Position numbers and translations under genes: made by a program
Assembly (NCBI GenBank): GCA_032871835.1
Contig: CM065299.1
Coordinates: 84,511,652 to 84,575,651, forward strand
Reading direction: 5' to 3'
DNA: 64,000 nt
Source: Dipteronia dyeriana
Lineage: Eukaryota; Streptophyta; Magnoliopsida; Sapindales; Sapindaceae
Notes under the pieces: model-generated
The model's input: only the letters and a program-made list of their open reading frames with translations
The model's database searches: none
Told to the model about the DNA's origin: nothing
Shown: piece after piece, positions 30,940 through 43,703 of the stretch
How the letters are laid out: each line of letters starts with the position of its first letter
Numbering within the stretch: the stretch's first letter is position 1

Positions 30940-32990
30940 ATCGTCCTCCGTCCAATCAAACGTAGCCCTTTGTGCCAACATGTACTCTATCGATCTCAAA
31001 GTATGGGCACCACAATTACCTCTACATCTCACCATATGAACAACCATTAGAAAATAATGTTATTAAAACAAAAATTGATAGAATATGATATTCAAATAGG
31101 CATACTCTATAATCTGTCAAGGCACACGCGATGTAAACACCATGCTCATCTGGTAGGGCCTATTCGACAAGTCATACTTCGGCTTACCCATCGATCTCTT
31201 ACCGTGAAACCTGACCCTATGCAACATCGAAGGCAAAAACCAACTTAAGCACGCGACCTGCTCACTCATGATCTTCCAAGGAACCTGCTGTCTGAACGGG
31301 TCTAACAGATAGATTTTTTCAACAGTGAGTTTGACACTGGCCAAGAGTAATGTTGACGTTCGGTGTTGTAAGGAATCATCTGTAGGTGTAACAACAAAGT
31401 GTTATGATAAACTTGGATTTATTTATTAGACACATTGAAACCATGTACAATATAACACTCACCACGTCAACCTCGTGTCATGGTCGGTTTCTTAATAGGA
31501 TCGATTCATGTACCACTAAAAGGACCCCAACTGACCACTCGTACTACAACATAGACCATCCCTGTGGAAGTTTGTCTTCAACCCCAGGAGGTATAACTCT
31601 CTCCCACTGAAAATGTAACAATGAATGTACATAGACAATTTACTGAAACGTTAGGTAAAAGAAGAAACGTTACATAAATGCAAAAGCGAAAACGGTACAA
31701 TATAAACACTTACATAGAACTATGAATCCAGTACATTGATTCTTTGACAGCAGACAGGGGGGTATGCACATTGACACTTCCATAAAATATACAAGTACAC
31801 GTCTATGTGCTGAAAATTTGAACATTATATATTGTTAGGATTCTGAGTATGATTGCAACAAACTTATACATACAGTTCAATTAAGGAACGTATCGTATCC
31901 TCCAACTCCATGAAGTTGATTTGCAACCGTTGGAACCAAGTGACAGATACTGGCTCTAGTAGATCCACATCACGTCTGTATAATTGTTGAAGAAGTTAGA
32001 AAACCAAGTAATTTTACTGAGGTGTTTCAAAATACATACAAATTGTTATATTTACAATTCCCTTGTCACATTCCTCTTGTAGGCTTGGAAAGCCTCAAGC
32101 TGGTTACCTTCTCCCAACTTATTGGGTCTGAATGCATGTGGTGGATACGGCTGTGTCCTTAGCCTCTTCATCGATAGGGGTCGAGGTATGAGCTCATCAA
32201 CTGACACCCTCACTTGCGAACCCACAACTAACACTAATTGGGGACCGTTGGGGTGTGCTAAGAGGATGAACTTTGTCCCCATGAATCGCCTGACAGAGTG
32301 CGATACGGCCCCATCGACCTGAGTGGTAGGCTACAATGGGACGGACGGGAGGAGTCACTGAGGAATGTGCTGTGACGGGATGGACTGAAGAAGGCACTAT
32401 GGGGTAAGCTGCACCGAGATCGACCTAAGGAGAGCAGTGCGTTGGGATGGACCGAAGAGGTACACTGTGTAGATCGCCTGGAAGAGTGCACAGTGTGGAT
32501 GGGAGAGAAAGATATATTGTCCCCGTGGACCACCTGGAGGGGTGCGTTGTGTGGTTCTAGGTATGAACAGGAGGATCCACATGCTAGACCTGAAGCAAAT
32601 GTTGTTGTGTTAACCCTTAAGGAGGTGTCTGGTCTAATAATGATGTCTATGTACCACCAGGCACTTACATCTCTTGCTCTCATTATGTAACTCCAGCCTT
32701 CTACTGATCGGACACTGTCTGTTGTACATTACTTCTCAGGTCCGATGGTTGGGTCTGTCTTCTCGTCATGACTACCAAGCCTGTCTCTAGGACTGAAGTC
32801 TTGGTCATGGGACACTGGACCATCCCACTGATACTGCAGTGTAGAACCCTGAAGCACCCGGAGCAAGTCCATCACGTTCTTATGCTTCTTAACTTATTTC
32901 TCATCACTCTTTCAGAGATCCTCCTGTAACTCTCAGAAGACATCCCTCACTTCATCGATTTTAAGTTCCAAACAATCCTGAATGGAAATC
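30940..32990 (-). pseudogene. Ulp1-like cysteine protease, C-terminal part
   Basis: Minus-strand remnant opposing the transposase. The clearest signature is CRGNCGAHTLRSIEYMLAQR (about 30,975-31,035), matching the active-site Cys block of C48/Ulp1 proteases, followed by EDDIGAIREKMAMEVF to the end. Upstream are HRVRFHGKRSMGKPKYDLS (about 31,175), EDKLPQGWSMLYYEWSVG (about 31,560) and a Pro-rich linker (LRTQPYPPHAFRPNKL, about 32,150). A coil-like segment (IQDCLELKIDEVRDVF) lies next to the copia insertion. Multiple stops and frameshifts, some of which may be introns. The N-terminal half is at 45,181-46,630. SUMO-protease-like genes of this type are typical MULE cargo. Confidence 0.65.
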
Positions 32991-33161
32991 GAATTTGTCA
33001 ACTATATAATTAACGATCAATCATGTTTTTGTAAATTAAAAAATATATATACATACAAAAACAACATACAGTCAATTTAAATCGTGCCTACACAATCATA
33101 CATACAGGAGCATCGAAAACAATTTTCAGTTCCGAAAAATAAAATTGGCTCTGATACCAAT

Positions 33162-33632
33162 TGTTGGAACTCCGTTCACCGGTCAGGCAACAGAACTAGG
33201 TTTTAAATTTATTTATTCATTTTTATTTGTTTATACAGATCATAATCTGTATCTGGGACCAGTGAACTTGGGATCGTAATTATTTTTCGAAACTAATACA
33301 TACAATATGTAAACAAGGGAAATTGTAATCAACAAAAATCAGAAGAAGAAAAGCATACCAACGTTTGGAGGCTCCTTCACTTTTCGATATGCTCCTATCT
33401 GAACCACTCGATCTTCCTCTCTATCTCCCGGAACTGGTAACTGCGTGTGGGCGCGTCACTGTCTCAGGAACTTGAATGGAGGATGTAGAGAAAAATGAAG
33501 AAACTCTTTCTTCTATGTGTTTCAAAAACACAAAAAACATGAAAATATATATAGTCTGCTTCGTTTTTCACGAATATATATATAACTCTGCTGCTCTCGT
33601 TTTTTGCACCAAAATCTATACATCACTGCTTC

Positions 33633-33681
<49 letters not shown>

Positions 33682-33728
33682 GCTTCACAATCTATATATG
33701 TATATGTTGCACACACGCCTCTTCTTGC

Positions 33729-33804
<76 letters not shown>

Positions 33805-35276
33805 CATATATGTATTAAGTATTTGCATCCGATGTAAATTCTTATTTTGACTATTATTTCATGTACACATCAATTTGTATCCAATGCAATCTCTTGTGTT
33901 ATTAATTGATATATATCTTTTAATTATCATTTTCAAATATATCTAATATATTAAAAGTGATAATAAGTATTTTAAATTTAAATTTAAATTCAAATACTTA
34001 GATAAATGATTTAGTAAGATAAAAATAATCCAATTATTTTATCTTCACCTAAATCCATATATCAACTAACACCCTCCAATTAATAGTTAATTAATAATTC
34101 ATAATTATCAATATAATTAAATAATCTAATTAATTAATTAATTTAACTATTAACATTCATTAATTAAATCTCATTATTCAATTAATTTCCGAATATATAC
34201 GTGTCACTTTTGTAACACAATTAATTGGACAATCCAATTAATTAACCGTGACCCTTGTTACCTAAATCAATCGGGCAAGCAAGGGGACTTAATGGACCCA
34301 CAGTATTTTGAGCTCCAATAATCCTCAGAATCATTAATTAAACTCTTTAATTAATATTCATTGATTATTAACTCTGGTGTTATTCCACTAAAAACTCGAC
34401 GTTGTACTCTCTCATCTGTAGACACTTTTACACAGATCGATACAACTCGGTGTCCATCGATATAGCAATTACATATGGTGTGATTCTCCACAGTAGTTCA
34501 TAATTAGAGCTAAGTCATAATGTTCGTTATACCCCTCTAATTACATATATCCTTTAAGTACCATTGATTCTCTAATGGACAATAAATCCTATTTCCTTAC
34601 GGAATTAGGAGTGCGCTCATATTATTTAAGCCCTGAATCAACCCTTAAGGGAACTACCATCTACTTCTCACAAGAAGGAGTGGATTCTACTATTGTGTAC
34701 AAATATTCCCAGCCACAAGCCAAACCGCAATCCCAACATACGAAGCATATTGATCGGGAACAGCATCCTACCTCACCTACGGTATATCAAAGACCACGAT
34801 CTAACCTGAAGGAGTCGATAAAACACTCAGGATTAAGATCACCCACATATAGCCATCATTAGTTGATATATATGAATCTCATCGGTAAACGGATCTCGCT
34901 GAGAGATTCATATAGATCATGGCCCAGTCCTATATGATCACATCATACAAGGTGTCTCCATTCCTATATCTCATTTGAATGATTCAGGATAGAATCGTCG
35001 TACATTATTGAATGGACTGCAGCTATAGATTAACCACAAATAAAGTACCCAGCTTTATTTGATATCTATGGACTTTTTAGATTGCACGTCTCTTATTGTA
35101 TCCATCCGTATATGACACTCATATACACAGTTCGAGATTACATCCAGCAATCTTGGATGTTAAATATATGTACAAGTTATAAAATAAACAACACAAAATG
35201 AATGAATTGAACTTTTCCTTTTATTTATTTCATAAATCCATTTACAAATTATATCTTTAGGGCATAAACCCCAACA
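33162..35276 (-). repeat. copia-1 LTR, complete, 2,115 bp
   Basis: Runs from TGTTGGAACTCCGTTCACCG to GGCATAAACCCCAACA (TG...CA ends). A PBS lies immediately left and a PPT immediately right, so it serves as 3' LTR to the gag-pol at its right and is preceded by the leader of another copy. It contains (TA)n at about 33,630-33,678 and (AT)n(GT)n at about 33,728-33,800. It has one copy of the 60-bp ACCAACGTTTGGAGGCTC block that is doubled in the other complete LTRs. Confidence 0.9.
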
Positions 35277-35290
35277 ATCTCCCTCTTGCA
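35277..35290 (-). other. copia-1 polypurine tract
   Basis: The complement reads TGCAAGAGGGAGAT directly against the LTR start (TGTTGGGG on the minus strand). This is the expected plus-strand priming site. An equivalent tract lies at 43,690-43,703. Confidence 0.8.
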
Positions 35291-38200
35291 CTAAAGCATG
35301 TGAGGCATGTCTCGTAACCCTAGACCATCTAGGTGACCCGAAAACACTTTAGCCGGTAAGGTCTTTGTAAATTGATCAGCATAATTGTCTTGTGAGACTA
35401 TCTTTGTGACGATCACATCTCCTCTCTACATTATCTCTCTAATGAGATGATACTTTCTCTCTATATGCTTCCCTCTCTTGTGGCTTTTTGGTTCTTTGGA
35501 GTTAGCCACAGCACCATTGTTATCACAATAAAGTATGATAAGCTTATCAAGATTTGGAACAATTTACAGATCACTTAAGAACTTACAGAGCCAAACAGCC
35601 TCTTTAGCAGCTTCACAAGCGGCTACATATTCGTCTTCCATGGTGGAGTCAGCGGTGCAAGATTGCTTGATACTTCTCCACAAATTGGCTCCACCACCTA
35701 GGGTGAATACTGATCCAAACTTGAATTTCCTAGAATCCCTGTCTGACTGAAAATCAGAATCCGTGTATCCGAACGGGATCAAATCCTGTCCAGAATACAC
35801 TAGCATATAGTCTCTCGTTCTCCGAAAATACTTGAGAATTGTCTTCACATCAACCTAATGATCCAATCTTGGGTTGGAATGGTATCTACTGACTACTCTC
35901 ATTGCATAGCAGATGTTCGATCTCGTGCATAACATAACATACATGAGACTACCTACTGCCAATGCATAGGGTACACACCTCAAATCCTCAACTTCTTAAG
36001 GTGTCTTAGGACATTGTTCCTTAGACAAGTTAACTCCATGCCTAGAAGATAAATTACCTTTCTTGGAGTTTTGCATCGAAAATCGCACAAAAATCTTATC
36101 GATATATGATGTCTGAGACAGTGCTATGAATTTGTTCTTACGATCCCTTATAAGTTGGATCCCTAGAACATAACTCGCCTCTCCCAAATCTTTCATTTGG
36201 AATTGGCTAGCTAGCCAGCCCTTTACATCAGACAACACTCTCACATCATTCCCAATGAGTAGGATATCATCTACGTATAGGACCAAGAAAACTACTTTCT
36301 TATCAATGATGGGCTTGTAGACACAAGGCTCATCGACATTCTGTTCGAAGCCATAGGTTTTGATCACATCATCAAACCTTATGTTTCAAGATCTAGAAGC
36401 TTGCTTAAGTCCATAGATGGACCTTTGCAGCTTGCAAACCTTTTGCTCTTGATCTGGAGACACAAATCCCTCTGGTTGCATCATATAGATGCTCTCATCA
36501 AGATTGCCATTCAAGAATGCAGTCTTGATGTCCATTTGCCAAATTTCATAATCGAAATAGGCAGTAATGGATAAGAGAATCCTAATAGACTTAAACATGG
36601 CTACTGGCGAGAAGGTCTCTTCATAATCGACCCCCTCTTTCTGGGTATAACCCTTGGCCACTAGCCTTGCCTTGAAGGTCTCTACCTTTCCGTCTACTCC
36701 TCTCTTTCTCTTGTAGATCCATTTACACTCTATGGTTTTTACCCCATCAGGTAAGTCTATAAGATCCCAGACTGAGTTAGAGTACATGGACTCCATCTCG
36801 AGATTCATGGCTTTAAGTCATTCCTCTTTATCAGGATCTTCCATTGCATTCTTAAATGTCAATGGATCATCCACACTATCAGTAGAGACAACACCTTGTC
36901 CCTCACATATACATAAATAGCGTTCAGGTTGTCTCACAACCCTCCCACTACGTCTAGGTGGTAGTGTATCCTGATTAGGACCCATCTGACTCTCAGATGT
37001 TTGTGGATCAACAACTCTTATTGATAAAGCACTAGTCTCACCAGACTCTAAATCATTCAATACAATCTTAGAATGAGTTTTATGGTCACTAATATAATTG
37101 TCCTCAATAAACGTTATATTTGTCGATACAAATACTTTGTTATCTTCGAGACTATAGAAGTGTCCACCTTTGGTCTCCTTGGAGTATCCTACAAACAGGC
37201 AAACCACAGACTTGGAGTCTAGCTTTCCACTTCTGTTCTTTAGCACGTGTGCTGGAGTCCCCATATGCGGAAATGTCCCAAACTAGCTTTACGACCATTC
37301 CACAACTCTAGAGGAGTCTTAGGAACAGATTTGGATGGCACCACATTCAAAATGTATGCCGCTGTTTGTAACGCATATCCCCATAAGGAATTTGGTAATG
37401 GTGAGAAACTAATCATAAATCTCACCATTTCCATTACGGTTATATTTCTCATCTCCGCTACACCATTTTGCTGAGGTGTACCTGGAGCTGTGAGTTGGGA
37501 AACTATCCCATGCTCGACCATAAAGTCTTCAAACTCTTGGTCAAGGTATTCACCTCCACGATCCGATCGTAGTGACTTGATAGTCCTACCTAATTGATTC
37601 TCAACTTCAGCTCGGAATTCTTTGAACTTGTCAAATGTTTCCGACTTTCGTTGCATCAGGTAGACGTATCCGTATCTTGAGTAGTCATCTATAAAGGTGA
37701 CATAATACTCATAACCACCCTTCACTATAACATTCATCGGTCCGTAGACGTCTGTATGTATAAGCTCTAGTGGTTATTTAGATCTAAGCCATTTTTCAGT
37801 AAAAGGTCTCTTAGTCATCTTTCCTTCCAAACAAGATTCACAGATAGGTAAGATGTCAACCTTTAACTCACTTAAAGGTCCGCTTTTTACTAGTTTGTCT
37901 ATCCGGTCAAGGTTGATATAATCATGCCTTAGATGCTAGAGATACGTGTCATTATCTGGAGAAATCTTTTGTCGTTTAGTTTTTGGTTTTTCAACCTTAA
38001 ACATTTCGGTGTTGAGCAGTGTAGTATGTATTAACGGTCTTAACACATACAAATTGTTTTCATTAATTCTTGAACAAATATTCAGACTATTCTTTCCAAT
38101 AATAACAGACTTATTATTAAAAGAAACATAATACTTTTGTTCTAACAACTTAGAAACAGAAATCAATCCGTGTAAATCCATGAATATAAAATACATTGTC

Positions 38201-39164
38201 CAACAATATATAATTATTACAAAAAACGTAATTTAATTACGCCCACTGCTCGTGCCGACACGACATCCCCTGACCCCACACGCATTGAGAAGGCTTGCTC
38301 CTCTAGTTGTGTCCAAGAATCAGTCCATTGTAAAGAAGAACAAACATGGTTAGTGGCCCCCGAATCAACTATCCAGGGTGAAGGATCATCTTCCACTAAA
38401 CACGACTCAAGTACAAGTAAATCATATTTACTTTTCTTGGACTTCCTCTTGCTTTGGTTTTTTTTGGGTTTGGGCTTACCCTTCGCTTTCCTAGTAGACC
38501 TCTTTCTCTTCTTATTATTAGAGTAGGAAGATGATTCGGTAACATTTACCTCACCGGTCTTACCCTTGTTGTCCTTAGTCAAGGACTCAAAGGTAGTGAG
38601 CTCATTAAGCAACTGTGTGAGATTGAACCTTAACTTGTTCATCCCGTAGTTGCTCTTAAACCGATCGAAACTCTTTGGAAGAGTCATCAGTATAATGCTC
38701 ACTTGACTGGGTTCATCAATGGCCCCACCATTGACTTCTGTTGTACTAAAGTAGGACATCATGCTCAGGACATGTTCCCGAACTGATGTACCTTCCTTCA
38801 TACGAGTAAGCATAGCGGAACGAACAACTTCATGTCGCTTTTGCTAGAAGGGCTGCCCGAACATAGCTTACAATGACTCCATGATTTCGAATGTTGAAGT
38901 CATTGCTTCATGCTTTGTGACAAGCACGTCTGTTATAGAAGCCAACAGATATGTTCAGGCCTTCTCATCAGATGAGACCCATCGCTCGTATGCCTCACGA
39001 ATAGTTCGTGTGGCATTGGCAGTAGGCACTGGAGGAAATTCCTCCGTAAGCATAAACTTGAGGTCTTTGGTGACCAAAATTGCATTAATATTAAGTTTCC
39101 GCTTAGTGTAGTTATTACCATTTAATTTGTCGTTTGCGAGAATTTGAAGTAATGCAGAAGACAT
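35291..39164 (-). pseudogene. copia-1 gag-pol polyprotein
   Basis: Start ATG at 39,164 (MSSALLQILANDKLNG), stop at 35,291. Domains in order: gag; a Lys-rich stretch; protease with IVDSGATNHVC (about 38,350-38,376); a GAG-pre/integrase zinc region; and the integrase core ([36 protein letters not shown], about 37,240-37,740). Then comes reverse transcriptase with KARLVAKGYTQKEGVDYEET and LYVDDILL (about 36,262-36,282), and RNase H (ADSTMEDEYVAACEAAKEA, about 35,600). The PR-INT-RT-RNH order is diagnostic of Ty1/copia. Several stops (in gag near 38,870, between integrase and RT, after YGLKQASRS, and near the C-terminus) make it non-autonomous. Confidence 0.88.
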
Positions 39165-40715
39165 TGTTGAAAATAAATAAAACATTCATTCAGTCATTTA
39201 TTTAAAACAAATGCGAGTGTTTTGGTATAAATTTAACATGATGCATGAAAATGTTTAACGAACTAGAACTACCCTAAAAATAGTTACTATACCACGACAA
39301 TTCAACATACCACAAAGAAGTGCCGCCTTAGGGTCGGTCAAATCTTTGCATGTTGGACCGAGACATTCTCAATCAAATGATATTCTAGAATAACTCTTAT
39401 TCCATACCATTCAACCATCATTTATTCAGTCAGGTTTTTAATTAACAAACTTAATCAAAACCTTCGTGAGTGTAACCCACCATTTCAGATCTCACGAGCT
39501 TAACTCGAGAATTGTCGCCTTAGGGTCGGTCAATCCTGAAATACCCTCAGAAATCCTATCCGTTAGGAAGTCAACCTTAGTATTAACCTTTGTGGAAACC
39601 CTCCTTAGGGAGGACGAAAGAAAAGTCGTCACAAAGCCCCACTCGGATCTCACGGTGTTGAACTAATGATGGAGACCACGGGGTATATATGTCATATATC
39701 TCTCTCCCACTCACTATTTTAAAATTAGGGTTTTCTATTAACCATCAATGCACCTAGACTCTACAGGATTAAACGACTAACTTTAATCAAGTTATCTAGC
39801 GCATTAACTAATTAGAACCAAATTCTAATTAACTAATAAATTATTAATGATTTTTAACAATTAAAAATCTAATCTATTAGTGAATAATCTAAGCATTTGT
39901 AAACTATTTACTATGGTTAGATTATTATGTTAGTGTTTACCAAGTTTTAACTATTAAAACCCTAACACTTTATTTGGATCATTTATTATTAGGTAATTAA
40001 TCATATAAATCCTAATTACAATAAATAACCCTATTAATCTAATCTATTAAACTATTTAATAACTAGATTAATATTAATGGGAATTACCAAATTTTCTAAC
40101 CATTAAAAAACTAATCTCATTATTCATAGCCAATTATGTATATTACCCATTTTAATCACATTAAAAAAATATATAAAATATCCGACTATAATGCATGTAT
40201 GACATATCAAATATATTTGTGTATGCACATCTAATCTAAATGACATACGTATGCATGTCAATGCTTTTATCATCACATAATATGAAGTATACATGAATTG
40301 ACCGAGTACTGTGGATTATTTAACCTAAAAAAAATGGAATCTAAAATTATAAAAAAATTCCCAAGGCATTCATTGGTCTTCTTGTAATTTCCGAGTCTTC
40401 CAGTCTCTTCAGGTCACTCCGATTCATCTCATGAATCCTTCTTCACGATTTTTCCAGGTCTTCAATATAGGTTACAATTTATTTTTTACAATACAATAAC
40501 AGTAAAAAAAAACAAAATAATAATAATAATACAACTCATACACCCTAAATCCACAATACCATATAATTAACGATCAATCATGTTTTTGTTAATTAAAATA
40601 TATATATATATATATATATACATACAAAAACAACATACAGTCAATTTAAATCGTACCTACACAATCATACATACAGGAGCATCGAAAACAATTTCCAGTT
40701 CCGAAAAATAAAATT
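39165..40715 (-). other. copia-1 leader (between PBS and gag)
   Basis: About 1.55 kb of untranslated leader, long for copia. The phrase CGCCTTAGGGTCGGTCAA occurs twice (about 39,323 and 39,511). Around 40,363-40,440 the minus strand reads IHEMNRSDLKRLEDSEITRR, a segment also found at 41,290-41,375 and at the right edge of the composite (45,181-45,259). Otherwise AT-rich. Confidence 0.6.
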
Positions 40716-40728
40716 GGCTCTGATACCA
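40716..40728 (-). other. copia-1 primer binding site
   Basis: The complement reads TGGTATCAGAGCC, matching the 3' end of plant initiator tRNA-Met, two bases from the LTR. Further copies lie at 33,147-33,159 (identical) and 41,632-41,644 (one mismatch). Confidence 0.85.
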
Positions 40729-40730
40729 AT

Positions 40731-40909
40731 TGTTGGAACCCCGTTCACCGGTCACACAGCGGAATTAGGTTTTAAATTTTTTTTTTATACAGATCATAAT
40801 CTATATCTGGGACCAGTGAACTTGAGATCGTAATTATTTTTCGAAACTAATACATACAATATGTAAACACAGGAAATTGTAATCAACAAAAATCAGAAGA
40901 AGAAAAACA
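40731..40909 (-). repeat. copia-1 partial LTR, 179 bp
   Basis: Begins TGTTGGAACCCCGTTCACCG like the full LTRs but breaks off after AGAAGAAGAAAAACAT, where a complete LTR continues ACCAACGTTTGG. Leader sequence follows instead. Confidence 0.8.
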
Positions 40910-41646
40910 TATTTGGTTCATTTATTATTAGGTAATTAATCATATTAATCCTAATTACAATAAATGACCATAATAATCTAACTTATTAAACTCTTTAATA
41001 ATTATATTAATATTAATGAGAATTATCAAGTTTTCTAACCATTAAAAAACTAATCTCATTATTCATAGCCAATTATGTATATTGCCCATTTTAATCACAT
41101 TAAAAAAATACATAAAATATCAGGCTATGATGCATGTATGACATATCAAATATATTTGTGTAGCCACATCTAATCTAAATGACATACGTACACATGCCAA
41201 TGCTTTTATCATCATATAATATAAAGCATACATGAATTGACAGAGTACTGTGGATTATTTAACCTAAAAATTGGAATCTAAAATTACAAAAATTTCCCAA
41301 GGTATTCCTTGGTCTACTAGTAACTTAAGATATCTTCCAGTCTCTTCAGGTCACTGCGAGTCATCTCATGAATTCATCTTCGCGACTTTTCCAGGTCTTC
41401 AATATAGGTTACATTTTTTTTTACAATACAATAACAGTAAAAAAAAATATAAACAAAATAATAATAATACAACTCATAAACCCTAAATCCACAGTACCAT
41501 ATAATTAACGATCAATCATGTTTTTGTAAATTAAAAAAAAATATACATACAAAAACATCATACAGTCAATTTAACCTATATTCATACATACATGAGTATC
41601 GAAAACAATTTCATGTTCCGAAAAATAAATTGGATCTGATACCAAT
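40910..41646 (-). repeat. second copy of copia-1 leader, tandem duplication
   Basis: Starting at ATTTGGTTCATTTATTATTA, it repeats 39,972-40,730 in order (AATTATGTATATTGCCCATT, ATACGTACACATGCC, the coil segment, CATATAATTAACGATCAATC, PBS) with scattered differences. The junction may use a short TTTGG homology between LTR and leader. Confidence 0.75.
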
Positions 41647-43689
41647 TGTTGGAACCCCGTTCACCGGTTAAGCAGCGGAACTAGGTTTTAAATTTTTTAA
41701 TACATATCACAATCTGTATCTGTGACCAGTGAACTTGGGATCGTAATTATTTTTCGGAACTAATACATACAATGTGTAAACACAGGAAATATTAATCAAT
41801 ATAATCAGAAGAAGAAAATCATACCAACGTTTGGAGGCTCTTTCGCTTTACGATATGCTCCTGCCTGAACCAATCTTACCAACGTTTGGAGGCTCTTTCG
41901 CTTTACGATGTGCTCATGTCTGAACCACTTGATCTTCCGTGCTATCTCCCGGGACTGGTAACTACGTGTGGGAGCGTCAAGATTTCAGGAACTTGAATGG
42001 AGGATGTAGAGAAATACTTGAAGAAACTCTTTCTTCTCAATTTGATGTATTGATTTCATACACATATAAATTGCATCTCATACAAAACTCTTTTTTTTCC
42101 GTCGCTTGTTCAACACTTGAAGAGCTTTTCCTTTTTTTTCTTTTAATTCTCACGCAGCTACTCATAATATATATATATATATATATATCTTACTAACTTC
42201 TGCTTTTGATTTTTCTTTTATATATAAAAGTCAACGTTTTTTTTTCTTTTATATATATATATCCTTGTTTGTATCATATACAAACACTTATATATATGCG
42301 TACACACCAATTTGTATTCTATGTAATCTCTTGTGTTATAATTGATATATATCTTTTAATTATCATTTTCAAATATATCTAATATATTAAAAGTGATAAT
42401 AAGTATTTTAAATATAAATTTAAATTCAAATACTTAGATAAATGATTTAGTAAAGTAAAATAATCCTATTATTTTATATTCACCTAAATCCATATATCAA
42501 CTAACACCCTCCAATTAATAATTAATTAATAATTCATAATTATCAATATAATTAAATAATCTAATTATTTAATTAATTTAACTATTAACATTTATTAATT
42601 AAATAATCTCATTATTCAATTAATTTCCGTATATATACGTGTCACTTTTGTAACAAAATTAATTGGACAATCCAATTAATTTACCGTGACCCTTGTTACC
42701 TAAATCGATTGGGCTAGCAAGGGAACCTAATGGATCCATAGTATTTTGAGCTCCAATAATCCTCGAAATCATTAATTAAACTCTTTAATTAATATTCCTT
42801 TATTATTAACTCCGGTGTTATTCCACTAAAAATCCGAAGCTGTACTCTCTCAACTGTAGACGCTTTTACAAAGACCGATACAACTCGGTGTCCATCGATA
42901 TAGCTATTACATATGGTGTGATCCTCCACAATAGTTCATAATTAGAGTTGGGTCATAATGTCCGTTATACCCCTCTAATTACATATATCCTTTAAGTACC
43001 GTTGATTCTCTAATGGACAATAAATCCTATTTCCTTACGGAATTAGGAGAGCGCTCATATTGTCCAAGCCCCGAATCAACCCTTAGGGGAACTACTATCT
43101 ACTTCTCACAAGAAGGAGTGGATTCCACTATAGTGTACAAACCTTCCTAGCCACAAGACAAACCGTAATCCCTATCCGACCTCACCCATGGTATAACAAA
43201 GACCACGATTTAACCTGAAGGAGTCGATAAACACTCAAGATTAAGATCACCGACCCACATATAGCCATCATTAGTTGATATATATGAATCTCATCGGTAA
43301 ACGGATCTTGGTGAGAGATTCATATGGATCATGGCCCAGTCCTATATGATCACATCATACAAGATGCCTCCATTCTCATATCTCCATATGAATGATTCAG
43401 GATAGAATCATGGTACATTACAGAATGGACCGCAACTATAGATTAACCATAAACAAAGTACGCAAGTTTATTTGCTATCTATGGACTCTTTAGATTGCAC
43501 GTCTCTTACTGTAACTATCCATATATGACACTCATAGACACAGTTCGAGATTACATCCGACAATCTTAGATGTTAAATATATGCACAAGTTATAAAATAA
43601 AAAACACAACAAGAATGAATTGAAATATTCCTTTTATTTATTTCTTAAATTCATTTACAAATTACATCTTTAAGGCATAAACCCCAACA
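41647..43689 (-). repeat. copia-1 LTR, complete, 2,043 bp
   Basis: TGTTGGAACCCCGTTCACCG to GGCATAAACCCCAACA. It carries an internal tandem duplication of about 60 bp (ACCAACGTTTGGAGGCTC near 41,824 and 41,880). Flanked by PBS on the left and PPT on the right. Confidence 0.9.
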
Positions 43690-43703
43690 ATCTCCCACTT
43701 GCA

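Noticed and set aside
32258..32690. overlapping frames on both strands
   Set aside because: They lie in the decayed linker of the Ulp1-like gene; the strands mirror each other and only the minus strand joins the protease context.
33476..33850. 124-codon frame rich in Ile-Tyr and Cys-Val
   Set aside because: It reads through (AT)n and (GT)n microsatellites inside a copia LTR.
33162..43689. simple full-length copia element bounded by the two complete LTRs
   Set aside because: A third partial LTR and a duplicated leader lie between them, a PBS lies outside the left LTR and pol continues beyond the right one, so the pair does not bound a single insertion.
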